This document shows, piece by piece, positions 34,509 through 46,903 of a stretch of 64,000 nucleotides of DNA. Positions within the stretch are counted from its first letter, which is position 1, and each line of letters opens with the position of its first letter. The translations under genes were made by a program, and so were the position numbers. The stretch is from Dysidea avara (Eukaryota > Porifera > Demospongiae > Dictyoceratida > Dysideidae), in assembly GCF_963678975.1 (NCBI RefSeq), contig NC_089274.1, positions 7,428,001 through 7,492,000 on the forward strand, written 5' to 3'. The notes beneath the pieces were generated by a model that was given only the letters and a program-made list of their open reading frames with translations, ran no database searches and was not told the DNA's origin.

Positions 34509-37500
34509 ATGTCTCAGATAGTCCAGTTGTCGTTCCTCTCTGAAAAGGAGGAAGAAGCAATCCTTTCCGTGATCGAAGAAGATCTCAAGCTTCAGAAGGA
34601 AGAAGAAAGGCGTATCCAGTATGTTGGATCATAGATAATACACGTAATAAAGGATTGGCAACGCGCCTATTAAACCTGTAGTGACGTCACGTACAATCCT
34701 CGTTACGGTTCGTCATCCAGTTAACGCGCCCTCTCACCCGTTGCTAAACGCACTAGGCTGCTTCATTCCTTGTACCGTAGCAGGGTACTACTGAGTAAAG
34801 ACGTAAAGCTTAGTTCAAACGAACGTGCAACTACTAAGGTGAGTATCTGATGTAATAAAATAGTGAAACGCACTGTCAGTTTTAACCCAGCGCAAGATAA
34901 GGCTCACTGCTTCATGGCTTTTCACAGTTTTGGAGTTTTAACAAGGACACTAAAGTGCTTTTTTCCGAACAATATATAAAGAATTAATCGTAACCATTAG
35001 TGGAGTGTCATGCTTTGTTTTGTGTAGGCGTACCACTTACCCAAACTATGGTTTGAAGCTGTTTCATTGTGCTGGGTTTTGGAGTTTTGTCGTGGTACCA
35101 TGAGGAGAAGCATCAAGTTACTATTCAGCACAAGAGAGCTCAATGTTATGGTGGTGTTATGCAAATATGCATGAGCTCAAATTCAGATGTGGCATTAGCC
35201 ATCAAAGTATGTGAAAATGGGATATAAAAGGTGTAGTGGAACAGAGCATGTTATCAACATGAAGGAGCTGTTGGTGGTAAAGAGTAGTGTATCGTGAACT
35301 TCAAGCTTAGACAGGGAATGATGAGCATATCTATAAATGTAGCAGCTCACAGCAAACACCATCCACTGGATATCAAGTGACGTCCACAAAAATAGACATT
35401 CCCTTCAAGTGCTGGAAACTAAGTCTATAGCTAGTTCATTTTGTTATAATAACTGATATAAACAATGGACACATATTATACTAGTTATCTGAACTCCTAG
35501 GCACCACCTGCAGCTCAGATACCTGATAACTGAAGTTTGTACAAAATCTCTTTACACAATGTTAGTCAATTGCAAAGTATGAAAAATAACTTCTCTAATA
35601 GAACACTCGCTACTCTAATGGAGTATTCAATTTTGTCATACAGGTTTGGATAACGGAGATTCCACTGTACACCTGTAGAGCATTTTCCAGTAGGTCCCAC
35701 ATCCCAGTGTATAGCAGTCAAGGTAATTATGACTGTGTTATATTCATTGAATTCAAGCACTAGTAGTAGTATTCATATCAGATAAAACAGCAGCAACATC
35801 ACAACCCTCAGAGTCATAAATGACATGGGATTCTCACACAATCTCATAAAGAAATCTTAAATTCTGAACTCTGGAATCACACAAAATCAGTGAGGCTTCC
35901 AGGTCCAGGATGGCTTGGAGTTAGCTAGATAAATGACTGATGGATGTTCCATTAATTGATCTGTGCAAAGCACACCTGCATCTCCATTGAGGCTGTCAGC
36001 TACTCCATTTTGTGCAATAATAGAAGTGTGAAATCCAAGTAAAACCTAGATAAAGATTTATATTATTGAAATTCTAACAAACACTTGAAATCCCTAAACA
36101 TTACACAATTTAGAGATGTTGGTTGAGAGGTCTGTCACTCATTGAAATTTTGTTGATCAAAGTTCAGAAATTTGTCAAACGATTACTTTTTTCAGATACT
36201 TTCCACATACCTAAAACAACAGTCATTGCGAGATCTTTCATGTAAATATGGCCCCCTTGGTATGGTTTCCTACAAACAATTAGCCCCAGATATAAAAGGA
36301 AACCTCACCATTGAAATTTGCTTACTGCACTATTTAGTTGTTCACTTTACATGGTCATAGCACACAGTAACAGTTGTCAACAGCACATGCATTATTAAGA
36401 TAGCTGAATTTCGAGGATTTTCTGAGTGACTGACTCCTGGCATTGGTGACCCTAGTCACCCATGCAATACGACACACATGTGAACAACACGACAAAAACA
36501 GAATGGAGTGTTCAGTGAACTCTTGTCCTCCACCACACACATACACACAGCCTAAGCCGGCAGCTGTACCTATTGCCGCCCAAAAAACCAACACTGGGAT
36601 GCCTGTGCACCACTCAGGCACTATAGTCTTGTGCAGAATCCTCCTGGGACTATATAGATCTCACAGGGAGAGGTCGCAGAACCCAAAGTTCCACAACAAC
36701 CACTAAGTTGGGACAAGGACAGTGAGGCAGCATAGCCAAGTGGCTAGAGTACTAGCCTGGTAATTGAAAGGTTCCAGGTTTGGTTCCTGGTTTTGCAAAT
36801 TTAGTGTTTCCTTGAGCAAGAAACTTTGTTCACATTGCTCCAGCTGTATACAGTTGGGGACCTGGTGAGCTGTCACAGCAACATCAATGGGTACCTGGCG
36901 TTTACTGGGGAAGCAAATTCCCAATATACATACAATATCCACCTCGAGCTCTCCATTAAAAAAAAACATTGCCACTGGATACATAAGGTATTTGCTGCTG
37001 AAGCCCTAAACGAGCATACAATCGGCTTAAATCCTGGTTTACATAGTCCATCCTTATTATGACCTACTGTAGCTGGCTACCAGGAGCGCATCGAATCCTT
37101 GATAGAATTCGATGCTCATGTGAAACGGTAAGACTCCACGACTCACCAAGTTGCTGCCGCGCCCAAAATCCGCTGGTTGATAGCTCACTACGATCGGTAC
37201 TGGTTACATGAGTAGTTTCTCTCTATTACTGGATAGCGAAATAACAGCACTGGGAACGATAAAGCGGAGCATTCATGTCGGGTTGCCGTATCTATGACAA
37301 TAGACGCGCATAAGTTACATAATAAGTCACGCGACCGTAACGAGGATTGTCTAATAGTTGCTATGCGCGTTGCCAATCCTTTATTACGTGTATTATCTAT
37401 GGTTGGATTACCTTGTAGCTAGTAGATACATCATGTATATTCTGTCTGTAGGAAACTACGTGATGATATTATCGCAAGCCTCACGCTGAAGTGCAGGAGA

Positions 37501-40500
37501 AGTCACGCTAGGACAATCTGCGCTTGCTGTGGTGTCTTGTTTGGCCGGATATTCGACTCCGGGAAGATGTGCCCAACCTGCTCCCAATGGATATGCAAAC
37601 GTGACCAGATCCATCGCTCGGACAATCAGAATCAGTGGATTTGTAAACTTTGCAACGTCCGAATGTAAGTCAATGTGGCATGCGCCCTGGCACTAGGCTA
37701 CATACAGTATAGAGAATGGAAACGGGGAAGGGGAGCAATGTTTGCATACAGTACAGAGGTTTTGAGGTAGTCTCGCGTAGCCAGACTCACTCTTCGTGCG
37801 GCGCTTATCGATTGATAATTATAAGCGCCTAGCTACGAGAGGGTCTGGTATAGTTCGAATAGCAAAGTTGTTCTGACACTCTGAGCTTTTTCAGGGTGAT
37901 AATGAAACACCTGGTTAACTTTCATCACGCCACGTCATTTTGCGGGTTATTAACAAATTCCTTTCTCTGTTGACAAGTCCACAATATGACGTGGTGTGAT
38001 GAAAGTTAACCAGGTGTTTCATTATCACCCTGAAAAAGCTCAGGGTGTCAGAACAACTTTGCTATTCGAACTATACCCAGCTAGGCGCTTATAATTATCA
38101 ATCGATAAGCTCCGCGCGAAGAGTGGGTCTGGCTACGCGAGACTAGTTTTGAGGTTGCATGCTTGATACACGACTATGTCACACATGTGCAGTAACTATA
38201 GCCAATATAAGCTGAATTTGCACAAGTGTAATACTATCGTGCCACCGATCTCAAAGCCTCTCTATAAGTTACGCAAAATCGATCGAGTTACTCTAATAGA
38301 GCGTTCAACTACTCCAATGGAACAGTGACATGAAGCTATACATACCTGGCTTAGATGTAGAAATCTGATATCTTAGAGCTCTAAAATATCTTTTTTTAAG
38401 TAAAATATTTAAATGAAAACAGTACATTATACATAATAAACAAATACAAGTGAACTTAAATACAAACCTCAGTGACCTGCACAGCAATCGGTGCCTCAGC
38501 AACAGGACAGCGCAAACTGGACCTGGCACCACGAATGCACATGATTGCAGATCTCAACAAGAAGAAGTTTAATTTACATCTCAACCATCCCATCACTACT
38601 CCATAAGAAAGACTGTGCTTAGTACTCAAAAGGTTGGCTAATCTCTTATAAAACTGAGTGGCAGCATCACCCATTCCACCGTAGTGGTGAAATTAAAGAA
38701 GTAAATGAGGAATTATCTACTTCTTGAACCCGATGTTGGTGTTCACATCTCTTTTCCTTATCATGATGTCAGTATGCAGAATGTAGGGGGTGCACTAGCG
38801 TTAAAAATTCTGACATCAAAGTATGACCTCTCAAATCATCCTTCCCAAAAACCATTAGCTGCAATGCGTTATCATGATAAACCATTAGCTGCAACCGTGA
38901 TGATAATGCCTTGCGTTATCATCATGGTTAGTTGTTTTGTACACCAGAAAGAGGCTGAAGGTGGGGTTCAATGACAACAGTGTTACACACCTCAGAAAGT
39001 AAGTTGGCAGTTAGATTGCGCACTTCATTATGTCTCAAAGAAGAAAACCTGCCCTTTGGACAAGACAGAGCATGTTCTATGGTAAAAGAGTGACCACAGG
39101 TACAGGAAGTAGGGAAGGCAGATGGTAGCCAATGATAGTGAAGCACAATTGCATCACAAAAAGCAGTTTTATGAAGAACAAAATTATGTGACTTCAATAG
39201 AAGACAAGAAAGCCAATTGGATGCACCCTTCTCCTGAGCCTACTTGACTGAGGAACACATGTTAGGAGGAAGTTCAAACAAATGATTGGCTAATTGAAGT
39301 TGCTCTTGCAGGCTCTAAAATATCTGGGGCATGCCCCAAATCCCATCTGTTGATGGCTTCAAACTCGCACTACCTTGTAATAATATATGTACACGTAAGC
39401 TACGTTGCCATAATTGGCTCCCTCCGGCATACTTTGGCCTGCTCCACTCTCCCTGTGCCCTGCATGCTGTGTAATGTAATAACTATGGTCTCAGCCTGTG
39501 CTAGGGTAGAATTATAACTTGAAACCCATTTTTCTTTTTGGTGGAGGCTCAAGTATAGATCAGTCACATAAGATTTAGTTATAGAAACTAAACAAAATGT
39601 GTTAAGCTATTGACATTCATTGTATTTTGTTATTTACCATCTTCAGGATAAGTAGCTAAACTTTTGTTTACATGTGCATATTACTAATGTTTACTGAGGT
39701 GTTTACTGCTTAGCAGTGATGGGACAGTTACTTTTTAAAAGTAACTAGTTACATTTTGAAAGTAACTAGTTACATATTACTTGCAACTGAACTATTTAGT
39801 TACAGTTACATGTTACCCAAAAATAAAGTAACTATAATAATATATTTAATAGTTATACCATGGCCACAAGGGATTTGCCTGATATATATGCCCAGGCCTG
39901 AGGGCGCAGGCATATATATCAGGCAAGTCCCGAGTGGCCATGGTATAAGTAATATATACCACTCTGGTATGTTCACCTAATAGGCGAAAGAAGACAAAAC
40001 TGCATTCACCACATTACTTTTATACAGAGGTTTGTAAGCATCGATTGTGGGTTTAAATTTTGGGCACAAAAAGAAATGATTGTGGGTTTCACTGGTTGTA
40101 GTGATACTATTTTAAACCAAATAACCACTTTGTGGATGAATAAAGTAACCTAAGGTGCTAAAATAAACACTTAGATATATAGGTTGGGCCTGGAATATTT
40201 GAGACATCTTTTCATGCAGTTGAAATGTACTCTGTAGAAAAACAATTCCCACATTGCAAAAATGATTATTTAGTGATGCTTAGTAGCTGAACTATGCAAT
40301 GCTGACTCACTCAATTCTTTTTGCTTCACAACAATGCCCCTAACTAAACCAACATGTTAAACTCAAATCCACTATGCAAAACTTGCAGCTCTATATAAAT
40401 AATCAAAGGGAACTGATGCTTTGTAGCTGCCTCAATATCAAAGGCAGTTGTGGTCAGGGCTATATCATGATATCGCCCTAACCACAGGGCAATATCTAGA

Positions 40501-43500
40501 TATCGCCCTGTGGTCAGGGCAATATATGATGTATAACCGGTTTTCTTTGATCTGAGGTGTCAAAGTGGTATATTATATAGTTATACAACGGCCACGAGTG
40601 CTCTGCCTGATATAAATGCACGAGCCTGAGGGCCGTTAGGCCCAAAGGTAAGTGCGTTTATACAGGCAGAGCACGAGTGCACGTTGTATAACTGTTATGT
40701 ACCACTCACCTAATAGGTGGGGAGAGTCTCACAAGACAGCTGTAACACTTATAAAGGCCAGGTTTCTAACATCGATTGTGGGTAACCAAGCCGGACGTTG
40801 CGATGACGTTCCCCCTGCAGTACTGCAGCCACCTGAGATATTGAAAGCTAGTACGCTATGGGTTATATCACTAACCTACATTTGCTGTTCGACTCTCATC
40901 ATGTAGTGCTCAGCATGCCAGCGTGCCATATAGACTAAGCACCAGACTAATCACCATAGTGATTCTCTCGAGCGAAAAAAAGCAGCTAAATAGACGGTTT
41001 AAATAAACAAAACCTAACTACTAAACAATACTAGTCTAATTCTTACTATTTACACTGGCTAAACTCGAATCTGGTGGCATGACAAAACTGGTTCCCACAA
41101 TCGAACATAAAGGTTAGTATTATTTAGAATATATTTGTTTTATTGAGTCATTGTCAAAGTGGACTACAGTTTAATCTGGGCTAAGATGGCACCAGACTAG
41201 TAAGGTGTATAAGTACGTTTATATATGTAGACTAGAGTTGTGGCCACCCGCATTGGCTTTTTCAATCGCCATTGGCTGCTTGAAAACATTATACATATTG
41301 GTGACGTTATGGCCCACAATCGACCTTTACATGTCAGGCTATAAAAGAATTCGAGTGATCTGTGAAGTGTCTTTCCACCTATTAGGTGAGGTGTCGTAGT
41401 GGTCTTCGCCACCGGCACTTGTGCTATGCTGCACAAAACCGCAGCCAGTGCAATATCTGTATATTGCACTGCGGTCGGTGCATTATAACTTATAATGCAC
41501 TCGTTGTGGTCTACAAAACCGCAACCAGTGTGTTATAATGCACTCGCTGCGGTCTGCAGCAGTGCAATATACAAATTATGGCACTGGCGGTGCCTTTGAA
41601 CTGCCCATGCAGAGTGGTACATTACATATTATATTACTTTGTGTCCACAGCCTTAAGCTGTCACGTGTGAAACTACCACCTTATCATGTAACATGATTAC
41701 GTTGTTGGGCAATGTACAAATCTTGGTTATAAGTAAGAAGCTGGTGAATAAGTTTCATTCAGTAGGCTTCATTACTTCATTGTGGCTAGGCGTTACTCAG
41801 TGAATTACTAATGAGGTTAGTAACTTCGTTACTTGTAGTAATAACATTACATAATATTAGACTCGTTACAGTAACTAGATAACGCGTTACATTTGTAAGT
41901 AAAGTAACTTGAGTTATAATACCTGTTTTTATAGTGTATTTTGTTATATTACTTGGTTACCACAAAAGTGATAATATTATGTAATTACTCCCAACACTGC
42001 TGCTTAGCTATATATTTTTCTGTCTACAACTATATGTTCCTAAATTTTGCTTCAGTCAGTGTATAAGTATTGCTGGTCTCCTGCTAAGTCCCTGCAATGA
42101 CTGAAGAATCATACTAAGACACCATACACCAATGGATTGACTGAGTTGGTTTATTTATTAATTCTATAGACTCATATGTAGTAGCTAGTCTATTTTTTGA
42201 TCCTATAAAATGGTTTCGAGTGACATCACAGGGTGCACATGCATACAGCATTAAACTGAAACATGTGGCATATGGCATTTGCATACAGGTGGAGTGTGTA
42301 TTTCATTATTCCGCTACTATAGCATATTAGAATGTCTGCCAATAATGATTGTTTCACTGTGGTGAATTTACTGTCCCTGTTTCTGTTATGGTAGGTCAAC
42401 ATATTTGTATTGTGGTATTGGGCTATTTAGTGCGAAAACTCTTTATGGAAAGTATTTCAAACAGACTTGTGCAGCGCTGCATGCACATGTACCCCTCAGG
42501 TGTAAAGCTGGGCTCAAACAAAGTGTGGCCTTTGATGTGTAGTTTCACCATAATTATATATAGGTACTATAATTCATATAATTTTTATGTACGCCGTAAT
42601 AGAAAGCTACATAATGTTCTATACTCTATACTATGCAATAAAATTATATTGTGTTATTGTGTATAACTATACGTCATTTATAGGGAGTTGCACATCAATG
42701 AGAAGATGTTGGATGTTTCCCTTGATCCACTTAGTGTGTTGTGTGTGTCCTTCAATACAAGAGATGGTGAAATGGAACAACAATTTCACTGCAAACAACA
42801 AAACATCCTACTACTAAAAGAAGATACAGGTCAGGACTACCAGAACCCAGAAATGTTTCAACAATTAGAAACTTGTGAGGAAAGTGAAGAAGGAAGAAAA
42901 GACAATGGTGATGCTGCAAACTTTGTAGGTTTTTCCAACAGTAATAAACAAGAGACTTGTCAACAAAATTGTCAACATAGTCGAAAAGAAGGAGCAGAAC
43001 AACAACAGCAACGACAAATGCAACCTGTAACACGTACACATTCACAATCACCCAAGAAGTTGACATTCAAAGAAAAACCCAGCATAAAAATCATTACACA
43101 ATGTTTCTTAGCTACTATGAATCTAGTTGACACCCTAGATGATGATAATGATGATAATGATCATGTAAGTTTGCAGTTTTGTCATATGTGGCCATGAGTA
43201 ATAGGAAAGCTACTATGCATGTAGTCTGAGTATGGTTAAACATATATCCCGATTCTCTTGTTTTAGTTGTCACACACTGAATGTGCTGGGAGTTAGAGCA
43301 CAAATGAGAGCTAGAGATATAGCTAAACTAGGAGCTTGAGATAGTGTGTTTAAGGTTCCACTTATATATAGTTTAAGAATTTCAGTGACCTGAGATAAAT
43401 GGGAGCTTCAGACCACATGTATGTGATTCACATTTAGCATCATAAAATTTTCATCTTGTGCACATAAATACATTGTTCCAGGGTGTTACTGAGATTACTG

Positions 43501-46500
43501 CAGACAATGAGGACTCAAGTAGTAGTTCTGAGGATTATAGTAAGACCAGTGATGATGATGATCAAGAGAAGAACACTTCTAATCAACCTAAACCAATCCT
43601 GGTATACCACAGTAGCAACCATGATGGAGGAGAAACTATTAATCTTATGTTTCCTCAAAAATGTGTAGAGAAAGCTTCATTTGAATTGGATGATGACGAT
43701 TTCAGAGCTTTAACTAAGGAAAACACCTTGAGGAATCGTGTGAATGTGACTTCTTCATTGAGAAACTTAATTGTAAGAGTTTTGAGTACAATGTTGGTAA
43801 TAAACAAGCGTATTGTGTTTCAAACTCGCAGGCCATATAATAGTCTTAGTCTGCCTGCATGATGACAAAGTGTTTAGCTAGTATACTCACTGATGGGGTA
43901 CACACAGATGTACACATAAATACACATCATGCACTAACCAATCACACTATACCAACTTTGATGCTTTACTTTTTAGAGCCATGATACCAGTCAGTTAACA
44001 GATTGTGGAGAGTTAAAGGTGTCACTACAGTTCAACATTACCAATTACAAAAAACAGATGGGAGATCTTGTGGTCACTATTATTGGTGGTCATAATCTAC
44101 TGCAAACTGAATTGACCTGTAACCCTGTAGTGAAATGGTGAGTAGTTTACTGACTATTATTGTGAGTAGTTTATGACTAGAGTAATGAGTAATACAATTC
44201 ATGATTAATATTCCTTATCTTCCTGCTGTAGTCATCTTCTACCAGACTACAAAAAGAAGTTCAAGACCAAAGTGTTGAAGGATAGTAATGATCCAGAATG
44301 GAATGAACAATTTGTGTTTGATCACCTAAAGTTGGAAGACCTTCGTAAAAGTAGAGTGATTGAGTTGACAGTGTGGAATTCAACAAACACCAAACACTAT
44401 GATTTCATTGGTGGTCTAAGGTTGGGACCACCTCCCAATCACAAAAAGCAGTTAAGTTACATGGATAGTTCAGGAAATGAGTTATCACATTGGATGAGTG
44501 TTGTCAACACCCCCGGTCAATGTGTGGAACAATTACACATACTGAGATGCAGCATGGATCCACTACCCATGGGAGTGACATCACAACAGGAAGTGACAGA
44601 ACAAAACTCCTTCAAGACTGTTATTAAGACTCCTCCTAGTGGTGGATCTGATTCTGATAACACCAGTATGGTGGTGTACAGCAGCAGACAACTGGTAAGT
44701 TGTCATTCTATATAATATATCATTACTACATGTGCAGCAAATCACAACTGTAGTACCTGCCTAGGCACTAATCAAAACAAATGTACCAGAGTATGCATGC
44801 TACAAATGTGCAGCAATCATACCACCAAAACTTTGACTACTGACAAGTTTGATACATCAAAGTTAGACTTGTGTACTGGATTTTCTTGAATTGCGTATCA
44901 GAGGTTGTGAAATTAAAAAAAAAAGCTTTTAGATTTCAGGTTATTATTATAATTTTCCAAGGGTAGAGCATATACACATATGGAATTGCTACCCTTCAGA
45001 TCATTTCCTGTGACAGTAGCTGCCTGTACAGTTTACTAACAAATAAGATAGAAATTTTGAGGAGTTTATTAACATTATGAGTGTTTACGGCTCATGCTGG
45101 AGTGGAATGTGGTTGGGTGAGCAACAGATGGACTTAAGTGGATAGAGATGACTAATTACAGGCTCCTTAATGGCTGGAAAGCAGTAGAATCAACATAGAA
45201 AAGGTTCACCCAGTTGTTCAAGGCCATCCACTTGTGTACCACTGTTTCCTGAGGTCCTTACCAGGCCAATACAATACCCAAGATAGGTGGCCCCCAAAAA
45301 CCAGCTACTGCAGTCTCATGTAGTTTGAGAGGAATTCTAAGGGTTAGCTTCTAGGAAGCCCACTGGTAGCATTAGTTGGATTACTCCTGCCATGCAATTT
45401 GAAATGGCTTCATAAAATGTCAGGTCATAAAGTAAACGTTTAATGGTATAATATTCTAATAGATCACACAACAATCAGTTCATGTTCAATTACACCATGT
45501 ACGCCTGTATAACTGATACACACCTACCAACGCATCGTTAGTGGTGTTTGTATTATGTACTATATATTGTACTGTTGTTACAGGTTGATACACCAGTACA
45601 CACTGGAGAATTGAGAGTGATGTTACAATTTGTACCTGAAATAGCTGACAAGTCAGGGAAGCTCAAAGTTTGGATCAGGCAGGCTAGCAGGTTAAAGACA
45701 CATTATGATAATGGATCATTTGTAGTCTGGTTAGTAATAATTGTTTGCTCCCATGTTATGATAGTAGTCTATAACTAGAATTGAAGTATTCATTCTTTCA
45801 TTATGTTGTGACTTGTATATATTATAATCAGGGGACATATCGGCCAGGGAAGGGCTATACCCAGGTATAAGTGATCAGGGAGAAAAGCTGTACACTCAAT
45901 TACAGTTACAATATTAAAATGTAGTCAGTGATCGGTATATAATATATTTTTAATGTGCCAATTTTTAAGATAGACACAGTTTGCAATTTGTACAGTACCA
46001 CACATGCACGTATGCCACCACTCAAAGAACTATAGCTATTGAAGTGGAAAAGGAAATATTTTCCCCATGTATATGTGGGATCCATCATTGCATGAGTACC
46101 TGGAAAGGATTTCACAAAGTAAACACACAAAATATTCCCCTTAAAAGTAGCTAGCTATATCCTGCATCACCATGTGCATGTACAATCATATTATGTATTG
46201 TTCTCTTTACAGCACTCTACTGCCTAAGGGAAAACACCAGAAGTTAAAGTCACCATTAGTTATTCATAATGATGAGAACTCACTTTACAATGCCAAGTTC
46301 CAGTTTGACAAAGTGACGGAAGTGGAGTTATCATATGATAGAGTGCTGGAGATCTCTGTATGGGAACCACATCATAACACTAATGAATTTGTAGGTGGCA
46401 TTAGACTTGGACCCAAACCACATGCTGGTAATAAGAATAAGTGGATGGATAGTGTTGGGAGTGAAGTTAGCCAATGGGAGATGATGATGACTCGTCCCAA

Positions 46501-46558
46501 AGAATGGATTGATGAATGGCATCCACTACGATTATTGAATAAACCGCAAAAAGTTTAA
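34509..46558 (+). CDS. Synaptotagmin-like protein, Slp/SYTL family (gene B)
   Basis: The coding exons are 34509-34618, 37452-37664, 42684-43164, 43482-43772, 43977-44137, 44232-44694, 45584-45729 and 46213-46558. They total 2211 nt (736 residues). All junctions are GT-AG and the phases match gene A. The first exon encodes the same 36 residues as gene A with one silent change. The zinc-finger exon differs by W-to-R after FG and one extra codon (DNQNQW). The linker is again Gln-, Ser- and Asp-rich. The two C-terminal C2 domains have the C2B-type signature (GG-x-RLG, MDS-x-x-x-E-x-x-x-W) and no canonical Ca2+ aspartates. In exon 6, A and B differ by nine amino-acid replacements and five silent changes, which suggests weak constraint there. 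Introns 1 and 2 are swollen by transposons, so expression could be affected. The intact frame argues that it still encodes protein. Confidence 0.83.
34630..37401. mobile_element. 2.77-kb TIR DNA transposon in intron 1 of gene B
   Basis: The left end CATAGATAATACACGTAATA and the right end TATTACGTGTATTATCTATG belong to a perfect 37-bp terminal inverted repeat. A second, subterminal inverted match is ACAATCCTCGTTACGGT against ACCGTAACGAGGATTGT. The flanking GTTGGAT is duplicated (34623-34629 and 37402-37408) and present once in the empty site in gene A, where intron 1 is only 62 bp. The interior has short frames but no recognisable transposase, and it carries a nested SINE. The superfamily is uncertain; an 8-bp-target family such as P or Merlin with one flank base mutated is possible. 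Confidence 0.9.
36722..36975 (+). mobile_element. tRNA-derived SINE nested in the intron 1 transposon
   Basis: The head resembles a tRNA: an A-box-like TAGCCAAGTGGCTAGAGTA and a T-arm-like CCAGGTTTGGTTCCTGG that forms a 5-bp stem with a 7-base loop. The body contains TGAGCAAGAAACTTTG and ATGGGTACCTGGCGTTTACT, a pattern found in tRNA-head metazoan SINEs. It ends in an A-rich tract (36958-36967). It is not a functional tRNA, because the anticodon arm is not well paired. Confidence 0.65.
37768..38145. mobile_element. 378-bp foldback MITE, Mutator-like (9-bp target duplication)
   Basis: The element is a near-complete palindrome with arms of about 170 bp. The outer ends TAGTCTCGCGTAGCCAGA and TCTGGCTACGCGAGACTA are perfect inverted repeats. 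GTTTTGAGG is duplicated on both sides (37759-37767, 38146-38154). Gene A has a single related GTCTTGAGG at its empty site. A 9-bp target duplication is typical of Mutator-like elements. It lies in intron 2 of gene B, about 100 bp after the zinc-finger exon. Confidence 0.85.
38456..39240 (-). mobile_element. Retroelement C-terminal fragment with CGH-x-x-x-x-HALSCP motif
   Basis: On the minus strand, 39197-38928 encodes a peptide with CTCGHSFTIEHALSCPKG, RHNEVRNLTANLLSEV and EPHLQPLSG. Then 38674-38456 encodes GDAATQFYKRLANLL, WLRCKLNFFLLRSAI and IRGARSS. I recognise both blocks, in this order, as the C-terminal part of a reverse-transcriptase-associated protein common in invertebrate genomes. 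The catalytic region is absent and the piece between the blocks is decayed. It sits in intron 2 of gene B and is absent from gene A. Confidence 0.6.
39714..41999. mobile_element. 2.29-kb hAT-type transposon in intron 2 of gene B
   Basis: The left end CAGTGATGGGACAGTTAC and the right end TAATTACTCCCAACACTG form the CAGTG-TTGGGA-type terminus familiar from hAT elements. Many GTAAC/AGTTAC repeats lie inside both ends. An exact 8-bp target duplication, CTGCTTAG, flanks it (39706-39713 and 42000-42007). There is no transposase. The interior carries two palindromic GCCTGATATA-type modules and inverted CACTGC/GCAGTG blocks near 41.4-41.6 kb. It is non-autonomous. Confidence 0.9.
39853..39950. repeat. 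Palindromic GGCCA...GCCTGATATATATGCC module
   Basis: ATACCATGGCCAC and GCCTGATATATATGCC are followed, after a GGCCTGAGG-type loop, by GGCATATATATCAGGC and GTGGCCATGGTAT. A diverged sibling is at 40575-40698, and a more degenerate one is near 55030-55180. All can fold into long hairpins. Confidence 0.85.
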
Positions 46559-46903
46559 AATTTATAAAATACTTTTTATATGCGTACAAGATATAAATAC
46601 AACATTACTCTGCCATAATTTATTTTCTAAATTGTACTTATGTATGTGTATATGTCTGCATGTTGTCACATTGTGCTACAGAAACAGATTAAAAAGTGTT
46701 TTAGTAAATTTGTAAGGTGTTATTTAGGACTGAACAATTATAATATATTTTTATTTGAATACCAAGATACACGGTATGTAATGTGACCCAAGAAACTGGC
46801 ACGCCCGCCACACTGTGCACATATTGATATATAGAAAGAAAGAAATGTGATGTTCACACATATGTAGCTCCATGATCTCCTAATATATTTGCTGTATATA
46901 GAC

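Noticed and set aside
36722..36790. Possible tRNA gene
   Set aside because: A-box-like and T-arm-like parts are present, but the anticodon stem does not pair and a SINE body with an A-rich tail follows. Interpreted as a SINE head.
36703..36984. Possible transposase frame inside the intron 1 transposon
   Set aside because: The frame overlaps the SINE on the opposite strand and has no catalytic motif. The element appears non-autonomous.
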